A stretch of 64,000 nt of DNA from Holacanthus passer (Eukaryota > Chordata > Actinopteri > Pomacanthidae), in contig JAFREQ010000021.1 in assembly GCA_025331565.1 (NCBI GenBank), positions 1,798,001 to 1,862,000 of the forward strand, in the 5' to 3' direction. This document shows, one piece after another, positions 25,281 to 38,803 of this stretch. The notes under the pieces were generated by a model, which ran no database searches, was not told the origin of the DNA, and was given only the letters and a program-made list of their open reading frames with translations. The translations under genes and the position numbers were made by a program. The number at the start of each line of letters is the position of its first letter. Within the stretch, counting starts at the first letter, position 1.

Positions 25281-27790
25281 GACTCATCCAGGCTGAAGAC
25301 CAGGAATAATAGGAGACAGGAAAGAAAACTCCACAGCGGCTGAGTGCGTGGGGCCAAGAACCAAGCCCAGTGGCCTTTTTTTCTCCACTCTATAACCCTC
25401 TAATTTAGCATTTATTTTAGGATGAGAGTTTATTGAGCTCGAGTGCCAATGCATAAAGCCTGGGACTCAGTCACTGTGATATTCGCTTGCTGCCGTCTCC
25501 ACTCATCTGTGACTTACTCATCAGGAGACAATGGGTGTTACTGCAGCTTATTTCGAGTCACTGTGGTTTCCAATCTAAGGGTAGAGGATAAGAGAACGTA
25601 GCATACGGAGGCTCAAAGGCAAGGCTTATTTAGACTACATCAATCATCACAGCAAACGTTTCTGAGACAGTTTAATGATGAGAAATTAAGGTGTACAGTC
25701 TCCTTTTTGCATGACAGCAGGACACAAAGTATAATGTAATATTCTATTACCTGAGAGGCAGACTACGTAAGGAACACGGGGGGCGAAGGAGCGACTGTTT
25801 TGTCTTTATGTGGCATTTTAACAGATGTAGTTAAATGCAGAATTGCAGGGACGAACACAGCCTCTGTTAAAATTCCAGTTGCCACACAGCACGGTGAAAA
25901 CGGGAGAGTCTGTGTGCAGGTCAGAAAGCTCACCTGGTTTCAGAACTATCCAGGTGTGAATGTGACATAACTGCATGCGCAGGTGCAAAAAACGGAGCAG
26001 AAAAATTACAGTTCTTGGTTTTAATGACAACAGAGGCCTTCAGTGGGCATGGTCCGAGCCCTTACTGTCACAGAAGATGAATAATGGAAGGAAGCATTAT
26101 GTGAGCTGTCAGAATGAGATTATTACTTTACATTTATTTGCACCCAGGAAGAAGTCCATAGCTTTCTGACTGCTTTTTATAGAAACAAAACACAATTAGT
26201 ACCTGCAGTTGCTTCTGCCATGAAAAGTGCTGCCTGATTCAAAAAGCTATCAGAATTGTGAATGAAGACCTAATATAATTCACAAGATAACACCTGGTCC
26301 AGTTATCGTGCTCAACTACACCATGTCCTTTAGCCTGTGAATCTAAATGAAATGCAAGCAAATTCTTTCATGTGGGCGTCCATCAGGGTGCAATAACATG
26401 CATCATATTTCACAACTGCTCATGTTTTTGCCATGCTAGCAGCAAGACTGTAGCAATGGCAATGTCAGTCAGTCTATCCACCACTTCGTTCAGCCTGAAA
26501 TACATTAACAACTACTTGTACAGACACTCAAGGTCCATTCAAGAAGGATGTCTGTCTTTTCCTGCAATGCCACAATTCACAAAACAATATATTCCTGTCC
26601 TGTTGCCTCATTACACACACTACTCTTAATGTGCTAAAATAGTGTAGTGGTAGTGAACATCCCTCTACATAATTAGACAAGGCAATCTTGGCTTGCACCT
26701 ACTTCCAATGCTCCACTTACTATAAATGACAAAAGATCTAAATGCTTCTATTAGGATAGATCATTTGTATAATTTGTGCAGCACAATCCAAACACACACC
26801 CCTCTAACCCCACCACCACCATCCGCCATACTTCCTCTGACATCTGAAAGCTGTTAGCCCTGCTTTTTCAGGGTGCATAAATCTTAACTCCTCCTCCTCC
26901 AGCAGCAGTGGTGGATTCTGAACATGTGGCTGGCACCAGGACACCTCATCATGCATGTATTTCTTCTCCTGAGGCCTCCATGATAGAATCGCATGGTAAA
27001 CAATGCATGCAGTGGCAGAAGAGATGGGGATAGGCAAGGATGACTCCTACTACTGCAAGCAATTACACACGCTATCAAAAAAGACAGGCAAGGCACGAAA
27101 AAAGGAAGTAAAACTGCTATCAGCATGTTCGATCAGAATATGTTTACTCGACAGAAAGAAATGGCGTTTTCAAAGCCTCAGCTGAGACTGAATGAGAAAA
27201 AATGTAAAAAGCACAGTGAACAGCTTTTGATATAGATTGTTGTGAACTATACCGTCTAAGCAATCGTGGCTTTTTTGTGCATGGTGAGGACAGAAAGTTG
27301 TCTGCCAGCAAGAACTTTATTTGCTTTCTCAAACATCTCTTTGTAAAGTGAGAACAATCGCAGAAAGAGAAAGAGAGAAAGCATTTAACGTGGCAACTTT
27401 ACTCACATCCTCCCCATGAAAAGAGGAGGTGAAAATAAGGGTGGAAGAGGAGTAAGGAGGAGAAGACGGCTGCTGTGGCCATTTAAATGGTTCAAGTCCA
27501 CTCCCTCTGCTAAACAGTAGGTTAAGAGAAGTCATTTTTGCCCATGCTGGATGTTAGGGGAGGGAAAACAGACCACACTGCATTCTTCTGCATTGAGGTC
27601 ACTTTTTTCTTCTCAACCATTCTGAAGCACTCAGCAAACTTCGGGCTGGACTGCAGCTTGATCTAATGGAGCAGTGAGGGATCTACTGCACATGCTCAGA
27701 AGTGATATTGCCTACTGGTGTTTCCAAAACAGACATAATTTCCCAAAAGCATCATAGAGGAATGATTAATTAAGAGGGCTAGCTTAAGAG

Positions 27791-27915
27791 AGTTTTTCCT
27801 TATCCAAACTGTGGGTCTAATGATAGAGGGTGTCGTATGCTGTACTGATTGTAAAGGCCCTTGAAGCTAATTTGTGATTAATAATATAGGGCTGTATAAA
27901 TAAAATTGACTTGAC
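27791..27915 (+). repeat. LINE/SINE-type 3' tail, copy 2
   Basis: Runs from 'agtttttccttatcc' through 'gtctaatgatagagggtgtc', 'gtatgctgtactgattgtaa' and 'gggctgtataaataaaattg' to an ACTTGAC end. Same motif order as 17343-17461 and closer to what I take as the family consensus. A second, shorter tail-like sequence follows to about 27970. Confidence 0.6.
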
Positions 27916-28886
27916 AATGTAAAGCACTTTTGAATGAACTGTTGCTGAAAGGTGCTACATATATATGTAAACTTGCTTTGCCTTACCTCCACCATTGCTT
28001 CTGAGATACACCAGACTTAATTCAGCCAAACACAAGAGCTTCTTGACAGGAAAATGTAAACATACCTCCTTTTTGCCATTTGAGCAAATGACCAATGCTT
28101 TCATTTTCCCCTGTCCACAGATGCAAACTCCACAAGCTATCTTTGAAAGCATTTGATCAGAAAATATGCTCACATTAAGCCAGAAAGGAAAATGTCAGCA
28201 TTTTGCAGAGTATAGCAACTAAAGTCGTGTTACAGACACATTTTGAAGAAGTGCGCAGTTACACAGAGAAAAATGAGTAGACGTGTGTAGATCTAAAGAC
28301 TGGCCTGAGCACCTCAACCTTAAACACACAGTTTTTCTCACACAAATAAAACAAACAAACTCAGAATGCTGTTTACCTCCACATCATTCATGTGGTTTCC
28401 TGCTTGGTCGTGGAGGGAGTCTTACAAGTCCAAGCTAGGGGCATCTTTTCATCCTTCACAGCCATATGCTTCGAGCACCTGGAGGCCCTGAGAAAACAGC
28501 ATTGGCAGAATGTGAAGAGAGGCATTTCATGTAGGGTTTGGTAAATACTGAGATCATAAGGAACTTTTTAGTTGAAACAAATCCTTCTAATTGTAATTTA
28601 CCATTTTTGTCACTGTAAACTGGTCAAACTTTTGCAGTGCTCTCAGCATTTCTCTTCCTCCATATGATTAAACTTACTTTTGATATCATCACATATGGTG
28701 CACAGATGTATATCACTGGTAGACTGCTCTGGTCTTTTCAAGAGTGGGTTGCTGCAAAGAGAAAGGTAAAACATAAGGGAACACGTTTTAATAGTGATCA
28801 CTGCACTCATGACACAACACAATGCCGAGGAGTGAGAGGTCAAAAGTGTCAAATACAATGAAAGACCCTGCACAGTTCACTAGTGG

Positions 28887-28985
28887 AGTAGTGGAGAAGA
28901 GGTATAAAGTAACAAAGTACAAGTGCCTCAAAGTTTTACTTCCGCACAGTACTTGAGTAAATGTACTTAGTTACTTCCACCTCCT
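28887..28985. repeat. Teleost repeat family C (AGTACTT-rich), fragment
   Basis: Contains 'cagtacttgagtaaatgta' and 'cttagttacttccacc', the characteristic terminal sequence of a common fish inverted-repeat element. Related copies occur at 58320-58512 and 61685-62160. Confidence 0.6.
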
Positions 28986-28999
28986 GGTATCCTGTTTGT

Positions 29000-29300
29000 G
29001 TTTAGCCCAGTTTAGCATAAAGACTGATAGCAGGTAGAAACAGTAACATTAAGCCAACTGTTAAAGAATAAAAAAGGATAAAAATACATATTCCAGCTGC
29101 TCCAAAACTATCTTGTTTAACATAACATGTTGTAACGTTTTATTTTTTAGCCAAAAGAAACGTGTATTTTGAAACACGCAAGCAACAGCCAACATTATTA
29201 GCTAACGACATCCAACATTGTTAGCTAGCGACATATAACCTCGTAAGCTAGCACGCTAACGTTAGCTGCTAGTTCACAAGCTAAGCTATCCAACACTATG
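29000..29300. repeat. Teleost-type repeat with GCTAACGTTAGC motifs
   Basis: 'agtttagcataaagactg' at 29010 is a fragment of a common fish repeat. It is followed at 29195-29285 by several GTTAGCTA / GCTAACGTTAGC blocks that can pair with one another. Confidence 0.4.
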
Positions 29301-32300
29301 TCCAGGAGGCATCTGAGAAACTTACCTGTTCGCAAAGTACTTCCTCTTTAAACCTCTTTGCCACGTTTCCACATACTTTGTGTAATTCAAATTATAATAA
29401 GGAGGAGATAGTGTAAGGAGCTAAGCTAGTTGTTTCCCTGCTGCTAGCTTGTACTGAACTAGGCTACATGCAACAGGTGACACAGATTAATCATCCTGCT
29501 TGTTGCTTAGTGACTCAATTCAGTGTTATTTATTTGCACAAGTTTAAACAAATGACATAAAAATAACAATGGAAAGTAATACAATGTGAAATATATATAA
29601 ATATATAGGTTATGATGCTGAAGATTAAAGGACTGTGTAGGTAATTTTAAAATAAGACATGAAATGATGAAAATAAAATGTAAGACTTTAATCCCTAAAT
29701 TGTATCTTGTAGAAATAAAAAAGTACATATTTAGAAAAGGAGTTTCTAAAAAAAAAAAGAGGGCAAGAATCTGAATGTTATTATGCAGGTTTTGTGTCCT
29801 AATACTGTCAACAATGCAATGAATTACATAAAGTTAAAAATCACTTGTATATACACTTCACCAAGTTGTGATCAATACTTGTTTTTTCACATCCTTTTCG
29901 TGTGTGTAGAAGATGAATGGCATCCACTACAAATAAACCTGCTTATGACATTCACAGGTTTCACGGACTGAGGTGAGTTTCTTCCCTTTCTTCTGTCCCG
30001 CTGTCCAAAAGAAATATTCAGGTTGGACAGTTTGACTAATGTCTGCAACTTGTGTTATTGAGAGAGAAAATCCTACAAGACGCCGACTGCCAAGGCCGAG
30101 ATAACATGACAGCTTGTACTTTACTGTCGCAGCAGTAAAAAGCTGGGGCAGATAGCACAGGACAACCATGTACTTGCAATGCAATCAGGTTTTTATTAAT
30201 AATAATATGCTTTCCATGCATGCAAACATATTAAATGTAAAGATCAAGATTCAAACATTTCAGGTAATAAGACATTCCTGTGCTTCAAAATGTGCCCTGA
30301 ATATCATTGTCTCTGCAGTGTAAAAACTAGGATGTAGTTAATTTTCGTTTCTGTGGCCGAGGGGAGAGTATGAGTCATCCGACAGATGGGAATTTTTTCC
30401 CTACATAGTTACTGGCCTCCCTATTTCCATTTCCAGTCTCCTTTAGTTTGAGGTTACCTGCTGTCTATTCTGCTTCTTTCACTCTGTTTGTTGGTGCTCT
30501 AGAAATGAAGGAGCTTTAATATGATTATGAAAAATCCCACTTTTAATCCATTTGAGAACTTTCTCTCATCATTCTCTCCTTGCCTCTCTTTGCTTCCTTG
30601 CTCTGTCTTTTTCCTCTCTTATATTCAGTCGTACCTCCTACTCCCCCCCGTTTTTCCTCACATGTGAGCATCTCTGTAGGCCGAGGTATTTATGTATGAG
30701 AGCAGCTGGAGTAACGACATTTCCAGACGGGATCTCTGAGCTCATTTCCCCCAATCATTCCTCGCAAAAACTTGCTTTGCGACAGTCAGACTTTAGCCTC
30801 AAATCATGGTTCTTTGACGCTATTTATAAGTTAAAAGTTTACAACCGGTGGTACTGAGGAGGAATCTAAGTACTGGAAATAACAAAGAGATTTGCAAAAC
30901 AAAGTTGGTTTTATCAGAATGATGACAAACAGAGCTGAGGATTCATTATAAAGTGACTGATCCTAAAACAGCCTTCATTAGGGATACTGATGCTATTCAA
31001 GTAATGCAAAGGAGCAAAAAAGAAAATGAGGGATAAAAGGACAAGGCAGTGTAGTTAAAGCACTGACTAACTTTCCCAGATGTCGGGAAAGACTGGTGCC
31101 GAACCACCCTGAAGAGTCTGCAGGTCAACTGGAAACTACATTCAGGCAGAAGTGGGAGGACAAAGCACAAAACTGTGGACACCAAACCATCATTTCTCTT
31201 CAAAAGGCATCAGTAAACACATGACTGAAAGGTTACAAGACCACAAATTTCAAAAGTTTTAAAAGCAATTTGAAGTTGATGATTTAAAATAGTTCCTAAC
31301 ATATGAGTCTAATTTGGGGACGTAAACATAAAAGAAAACATTTTTTTCTTTTTTGTGCGTCTCCCATCCAGAATAGAATCCTCCATCCCATCCTCTCTGC
31401 ATTGTGACGGGCTCTCCCTCATTTTGAGCTATTGTGGCAGTGAAATGTGACACCCACATGCACAGTGGGGCGCTTTGGTTTGTGCCTCGTGGCCTCTGAC
31501 GTTGCACTAACATGTAGATAATCAACATAAACGTCGTCAGATGAGGGGACACTGAGGGTTTCCTGTCATTCTTTATGGTGTAACATCTAAGGATAAGTCA
31601 TTTGTTCTGGAGCTTGTGCACATCAGCTTTGGAAATTTTGTCCACAAAATCTCAACTGCGACTGATTTTGGGCAGATGCAGAACAGTAAATACTTTTTAA
31701 ATCTCAAAGGACGCCTACAAGAACTCCTACAAAATGATCACTCTCTGCTCCTTTATGAGATACTAGGAGCAGCCCTTCAGATAAACTTCTCACTCTCTCT
31801 CTTTCTGCCTTTCCCTGTTTTTAGTGGTGCCACGCTTGCCAGCAGTCTTGCACATTATCTGAAGTCAAGGAAGGATCCAGTCATATTTTCCATCCACGCT
31901 CTGTGTCTGACTGGATGTCTGTGCTGGTGGGAGAAAGGAGAGCAGGCAGGGAGAAAAAGAGGGAGGGATGGAGAGCTGGAGTTTGGATGGGGGCTGGGAC
32001 ATTTGGAGAAATCCAGATGCAGACAACGAGAAGAAAACCAGACCAAGAAATAGGGGAAAGGGGCCTTTGCTGAAATGTGTGTTCTGCAAGAAACAAAGCC
32101 AACAGATAGCTGTGTAGCTCAACACATCAAATCCTGAAAAACATGTACCAAGTGGATATAAAGAGAAAAACAGTGATCAAAAGATTTTAACACGTTTAAC
32201 ATCAAGCCAGTGGAGGACGTGGTAGCATGAGGGTGGATGTGGGTTTTTAGCTTTGGGTCCCCCACCATTTTCTCTCACGCCTCAAAGGGGAGGTGATGTG

Positions 32301-33767
32301 TCATGATGGGTGGAGCTCGTGAGAGGCTGGATTTGTTGGGAAGCTGAGTTGAGTTTCAAAAACACTTTGAATGATTTGAATAATGTGGCATCCATTCACT
32401 TTTTATTCACATCCATTCCTTTACCGTGCTACTTCTTACATTAATTAGTGTGTCCAACGCAGGTTATGCATGTCATTCAATCATTCTAAAAATATTCCTA
32501 AAACAACTACTACCGTTGCTAGTAATGATACTATTGATAAAATGCAGTAAGAACAAGAAAATGCTTGTACATTGGAAAAAGGATTGGACTTTCAGGAGTG
32601 TGTCTGTGAAGGTTCTTGAATGAGAAGTGAAACGTCCTCTGGAATCTACAATCGAGTCCAGTTGACATCCATTCAACTCTTATTTGAAAACCTTCAGGAG
32701 TCTGTTTTCTGAAGTTTCTCTCTATGAAGGGGCTCAATCAGTGCAGAGCAGAACTGATAATACCTGACCAGTTCTTCAGGTGTTCAGTTAAAATTGGATG
32801 ACTAATGATGCCACTAATGATGCTCTTCCTTTATGATGGTTAGAAGCTACAGAAAAAAGCTAGTAAGTTCACCTTGTGTAAAGATTATATTGTCAAACTG
32901 TTCTTTCCAAAGGTCAAGAGTGAACTTGGAAATTGGACTTTACAGGTAATACTGACCTGAGACCAAGTCCAGCAGAATCAACCTAACAGTCACCAGGCTT
33001 GTATTCATTGCATATATATACATCTGTACAGTATCATAAATTTGAACCGTCCATTGCCTCCCAGTGCAGAAAATGACTGTCCTGAATGTAAATGACTACT
33101 GTAGTGGTGAGAGTGGTGCTCAGCCAGCAAACACTAACCCCAGCCTGGAGACTAAAGAGACAAAAGTCGGGCCTTTAAGAGATGATTGCAGTGCACATCG
33201 GGCTCCACTTGAAGTAACAGTCTGAAGTGGGCTGAAGCATTCACCCTGTAATTGAGCATTTACCCATAACGCCGCGTGGAAGTCTCCCTTTTTTTTTTTC
33301 AACTGATGCTACAGCTTTGAATGAACTTGCAGAGTCTGGGCCAGAGACGGAAGGTTTATTTTCACAGAGGCGACTGCTGGAGTCACACTAGTTATTTGCT
33401 CGTCTGTACACGTACACGGCAGAATGGAGCTGCCCTGACTGTGAGTGAGGATCCTTGCTGGAGACAAAGGAGTTGACTCATTTATTAAATGAGCTGCAGT
33501 CGTGCCAAGTCATAACTCTGCATAGTGATGTTTTTTTAATTACTTTTTCTGCCATTTGCTTTTTGCAGATAGGTCACAGCAGAGATGCAACTTACAATTA
33601 TAGTCCCCAGTCAGAGCAGGACTGGGGGCATCACAGTTGGTTGGTTTGCACCTTAACCACTAGGTTACCAAGACGCCTCCATGGATGGTGGATTATGTGA
33701 TCATCTACTGTATGTTTTAACACCAACTTGCAGTTTCATTTGAAAACCACGCAGCAGGTCATCTAAG

Positions 33768-33880
33768 ATAAGGATGGGCCGTGACACAAATGGTTGCAAT
33801 CTGATACCAAGTAATTCACGGCCAGAATCACTAGTGTTGATACAGATAACAATACAGATACTTTATATGACAGTATTGAA
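33768..33880. repeat. Possible decayed transposon end
   Basis: 'ggatgggccgtgacacaaat' followed by 'ctgataccaagtaatt' and repeated 'gatacagataac/aatacagatac' resembles the start of a fish DNA element. Weak call. Confidence 0.25.
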
Positions 33881-36800
33881 AGTAGTTAGTGGGACGTGCT
33901 GAACCATAATTCATGAAGCAAATGGATCATTAATCTGCTTCTTTTCTACATTTTTACTATTCTTTGTTAATCTATTAAATCACATGCATTTGAAACACAA
34001 GGCAGTTTTTTGTGGTACGTAAATGTTTATTGTGCGAATTATCTGAACTAATGAGGTTGTCACTGTGCAAAATCACACAATAGCAGCAGAGAAGTAAAGA
34101 GTGCATGCAGGAAGAAAAGTGATCATGTGACCAAGAATTGATATAGGTAATATTGATTATTTACCATCAGCCCTACTATCAGAAAGTGATGAAAGTGAAG
34201 TAAATTGCATTGAAATTGAGCTCGTTCGCAAAACATTTTGCACCAATTGACTTGTATTTGGATAAGACGAAATCTTGACAATATAAAACTATCTGCTCTC
34301 TGTCCTTTTCCTTCATCCCTTGTGTGTTGTACTGGGCAGATATTTGGGGAATACAGTTGAGCACCTCTGTGTTGTGCCACTTTCAGGAGGTTAATCTGCA
34401 TAATAACGAAAGAGCCAGAAAATTCATTTTTACCATGATTATTTACTAAATGCGCACATATAATTTTGGAAAACTGTTCAGATAAACAGTATTACAGTTT
34501 GGTAGTACACTTGATAACAGCCATTTAGAATTTAAAGATATACTGTACAGTGACTGATTTTATTTGCGATACTGTACAATTTTCCTCATCATACCCTGTA
34601 ATTTGTCTGAAGCAGATGGGCCTACAATGGGCTTCTCCGTAAACAAAGCATGAAATGTCTGCGAGAACCCGTAATTGAAAATAATTTAAAAAACATCATA
34701 ATGGTGTGGAACAAAGGTTTAACAGCAAGTAATAGTGGTCTTATCGCGAAATGCCGGTGAGACAGTGAGTTGGAGGAGACATTATAGTTAAAAAAAACTA
34801 AAAAACAAATAATTGCCCCTCAGCACCTTAAATACGGTGGAAGAAAATGGGCCTCCATGCACTAAGTGATAGAAACAAGTGAGAGGGAGACAGAGAGGGT
34901 TTGGCTTTGTTAGAGTTTGGAGCAGCGAAGGCTCAGAGACGTACAAGTAGAAACACGTGGACAAGGCCAGGCAGATGCTACGTGTTGCTGGCTGCAGCTC
35001 AGAGGCTTGCGGGGGAATGCACAGTTTGGGCCTTTTTAGTTACGGTGCAAAGACATCCTCTCCAAAATGTGAGGCTAATTAATTTCCTTCCTCAAGTAAA
35101 GTGATGCTGCAGCTCCTGTAGCTTCTGTACAGGTTTCAAATGGGAGCTGTAAGAGTTGACCCCTCCTCAAACCATCAAACAGCTCCAGCTTCCGTTCATA
35201 AATGCTTCTCTGAGAGAGACCTGTTTGGTTTTAGAAACACAATTCTCATTAACAGGAAGAAAGTCATGAAAAATCTGGAGCACTGATTGTGAAAACACCT
35301 TTTTCCCACAACCTGTTACATCTTAGGCTCGTGAACTTCCACAAGCTGCCAGTGACAAACTTGGAATTTCCTCCCCTGAGTCTGCAAAGCTTGGTGGCTG
35401 CAATTCAATTATTTTTCTACTCCTTCTTCTCTTACAGCACCAAGACTGTCAGACATGGATATATTTCTAGCTATTACCTATGCTGGCAGCGCTGAACTTT
35501 GTGGATTGTTTCCGATCCTCTGGACTGAAACACCTCTGGATAGCAAAGTTTCTTTGCTCAGATATGCGAAATATCTTGTCCACCAGAGCTACAATGGCAG
35601 GATATATGAAAGCAGCTGAAACTCCATAAACTCGTTCTGGTGGATTCCGCCCAAACCACCGGTCTGAACTCTGAGACTTGCCACAAAAAAATATATTATA
35701 GATTGCAGCAACTCCAAACACCAGAAAATTACCACTTCTATTTTAACACTGTCCTGTGAGCTTCGGCTTCATTTCCCTCATGGAAAGTCTCTCCGAAAGT
35801 GCTGCGTGAAAAACAGACTCCATCTATTCATTCAGTGAATTTTACACGTTCAGAACACAGAGGAAAGAAAGAATAAAAACCAGTAGTCATATTATTGCGC
35901 GGAGGAAATTGTTTTTTGAGTTACAATGACAGCGACAGCTCACAGACGCAGGTCTTATCTAATTGGTTTCCTCTCAGACAAACAACAGGACTTCCCTATT
36001 TTCATTTCATTGAAAACCCTGAAACCTGTGATATTCTGCCACTTTGACAATCCCCCTCTCGTCCTTCTTTTTCTTTTCCAAAAAAAGTCACTTAAATGGG
36101 TGTGTCTTATTTTGAAGGTTCCTCATTGTGCACTTTTGGCAGTTTGAATAACTTTATTTTTGCATTATGACTGTGCTGTGAACAATGGTATAAAATTATC
36201 TCTTTCACATTCTCATTATTCAACAATTTTTTTCTTAAGTCAAAGTTAAAACACAGGTTTAACAACATACAATTATTTGAAAGGAAGGATTAAAGATATT
36301 AAAGAAAAGCTGCACTTGGATAAAAGTCTTCTACAACAGCAAAATTCTTGAATAAATGACAGTTTTGTTGCTCCTGCAAAGTTTTATTTTAATTTTCAAT
36401 GTCAGAAAAATATCTATTTTCCATCAGTATAGGTCACAGAGCAGCATCTTTATGCTGAGGAAAGGTGATGTAAACCTCCTGCAGCCTGTAATCAACGTCA
36501 CACAAGTGCATGACATTAGCTGTAATGTAACATTGCAGTTGAGTAAATGGGGAGAAAAAAAAAAGTAGAGTCATTGAAATGGGGATGAGCAGCTGTCTGT
36601 CTGTTTGGCAGGTGGTTGAGCAGACACTCAGCTTTCATTAGACGGGAACAGATGCTAAGAAATACCTGCTTAGTGCAAACAAAGTCACTAACCACACAAC
36701 TTTTCCCTGAAAACTATTCATTTTCTCTGCAGCTGAAGTCATATCAAGCCAACGTGTTTGCACCGACTGTGTGGATGTGGATGTGCAAACGTATTTAGAG

Positions 36801-38623
36801 CAGAAGGAAATAATACAGGGATTAAAAGAAATGATTCAGAGGGAGAATCAGAGCTATATGAAGATGTTTTTGGATATTTTGTGCCACTTTTCAATCTTTT
36901 AGTCATTAATTGGGAAAACGTACTTCTACTCACTGTGACTACATGTGGATATACATTTGTTTATTCTTTTATTATATCTCTATCTTTTCTTCCAAAGAGT
37001 TTCAGTTTTGCCTTGTTCGACACTTATGAACATTTAATACATTTTCTTTATGATCTTATTGATTCTTTGTGAATCCAGTTAGAGTTAGGTAACCTGGCTC
37101 TACTAGCTGCATTTTTTTTGGCAAACCACAGGACAATCATAAACTGAGTAAAACTTTCATTTCAAGATGATATGAGTTATTGATCACAGGAAGAAGTAAT
37201 CTGTTAACTCTTCATATTCTTTTCTCAAAATAGATGCAAGGTCTATTTCATAATTAAAACATTCCCCTGAACTTGTGCTCACGTATAATGAAAATAAAAA
37301 AGCAAATGCTATTGTATAATTTGATTATTCCCACTACTGGTTCATCAGTCTAACATGTTTTTGTGTCTAATATGTCTAATATTCATATCCTTCACTCATT
37401 CCAACCAGTGAAGACGGGGCAGATTCTTCGGGTTGAATGTCAAAAAAAAAAAGAAGACAACAGTGGAGAGTTGAGAAAGGTCAAACTGGGCCATACTGTA
37501 GTTGTAGAAGCTGCAACGTGTCCACAGTTTAACCAGACTGCTTTGTGGCTCTGCCAAATTTTCTTCTCTCTCTCTCTCCCTCCCTGCTTGTCTCCAACAT
37601 CATGGGATGGATATTCCTCTTTGGGAAAAGTTGGAATTGAACACAGGTTGTTGAATATCTTTATAACTCTGTTCATTCTGCTGCTGGATTAGGGTTTACT
37701 TTTAATAGGAACGAGAAGAACAAGAGAAAAGGTTCAGATTTTTAATAAGAAGGAGGAATATAAACAGTGAATTCTGTGGAAAATGTTAACATTTCATTAA
37801 GACTTTTTTAATCACTCTTCCTTTAAAGATATAAAATGTGCAACTCCATGCAAAGTGTGCATAAAGTTGTATTTAATCTTTAACACAGGTGTCTACATGT
37901 GTTCAGTACAGACAGTATGTTGGTGTGAAATTGCAGTTGTTTGTAGGTGCTTGGTGCTTAGAAGGTGTATAAGCGCACAATAAAAAGAAATCAATGAAAA
38001 AATCATTTCAGAGTTTTAATAGTGAGATAATAACATAGGCAGGATTCCCTCTCAGGGATGTCTACAGAGGACACAAGCTCTTAATTACATGTACATAGAA
38101 TATTGTTTAGCCTACAAACATTTAAGGAGTCTCAGATAATCTCCATGTGGTCAGCTCTCCATGCCTCAATTTAACTGATGCTACATGAAAGACACTGTCC
38201 TGAACCTCTGGGAAACATCTGAGTCCAAGATATCATAAAATAAAGGCATTTAACCAAAAGTAACTAAAACTGAAACCAGTCCTCAGCTGTTCTGCACATC
38301 CTCAGTAAATTGGGGGCCAAATGGAGACTAAAGCAGCAAATCTGGTTAATAAACCATCCAGAGTCCAGAAGAAGAAAAACCAGCAAATCACCAGCAAAAG
38401 CCTGAATCAGGAAAGTCCAGGGAGAAGCAGAGGATGACAAAACACGTCTGAACGGTGCAGAGAAGTCGTGCAAATGATCCTCCACATCATCCACGTTTGA
38501 GCTGAAACGTGAACTTGTTTGACATGTTTGGAGACAGCCCCTCTGTCTGATGAAGGAGGGACTCCGGCCTGAACATGCACAAGCTCTCTGCTGCACACAG
38601 GACCTCCCCAAAAACCTCTGGCA

Positions 38624-38630
38624 TATAAAA
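38624..38630 (+). promoter_or_regulatory. col1a1 TATA box
   Basis: TATAAAA lies about 30 bases before the sequence GGCAGTAGGGAGTTTCTGCT at 38653-38672. That downstream sequence strongly resembles the known 5' end of mammalian COL1A1 mRNA, so the start of transcription is placed near 38654-38656. Confidence 0.8.
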
Positions 38631-38755
38631 GCCAACCTAACTCATTTGTTTAGGCAGTAGGGAGTTTCTGCTGGGGTCTGGATTGGAGTTACGCACAGAC
38701 CGGACCCTACCCTGTATGAGTGGTGTCTGAGGAAAAACACAGGATTCCCCCCTTG

Positions 38756-38803
38756 CCACAAAGAATCTACATGTCTAATATTTAGACATGTTCAGCTTTG
38801 TGG
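38756..38803 (+). promoter_or_regulatory. Conserved 5' stem-loop around the col1a1 start codon
   Basis: Outer stem CCACAAAG (38756-38763) pairs with CTTTGTGG (38796-38803); inner stem ACATGTCTAA (38769-38778) pairs perfectly with TTAGACATGT (38782-38791). The two are separated by small internal loops on each side, and the start codon at 38788 lies in the inner stem. Type I and III collagen mRNAs of vertebrates are known to carry this element, which the protein LARP6 binds to control collagen translation. The layout here is the same as in human COL1A1. Confidence 0.9.
38771..38785 (+). promoter_or_regulatory. Upstream micro-ORF in col1a1 leader
   Basis: ATG-TCT-AAT-ATT-TAG, four codons and a stop, ends three bases before the main start codon and lies within the stem-loop. 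Human COL1A1 has a micro-ORF of the same length in the same place. Confidence 0.75.

Larger units (their letters stand above)
12090..38600. other. 26-kb gene-free interval between retsat-like gene and col1a1
   Basis: I examined the open frames here on both strands. None exceeds 145 codons and none resembles a protein family I know; they also lack flanking splice signals in phase. The interval holds the interspersed repeats and microsatellites listed separately, with the rest being AT-rich unique-looking DNA. Such a large gap next to a strongly regulated developmental gene is a natural place for distal enhancers, but no enhancer can be identified from one sequence. Confidence 0.55.

Noticed and set aside
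31616..32053. 145-codon open frame, the longest in the gene-free interval
   Set aside because: It is low in complexity toward the end (RKRGRDGE-like purine tract), overlaps open frames on the other strand, and resembles nothing known.
38264..38635. 123-codon open frame on the minus strand just upstream of col1a1
   Set aside because: It overlaps the col1a1 core promoter, has no protein-family resemblance and no splice partners. Its composition looks like chance.
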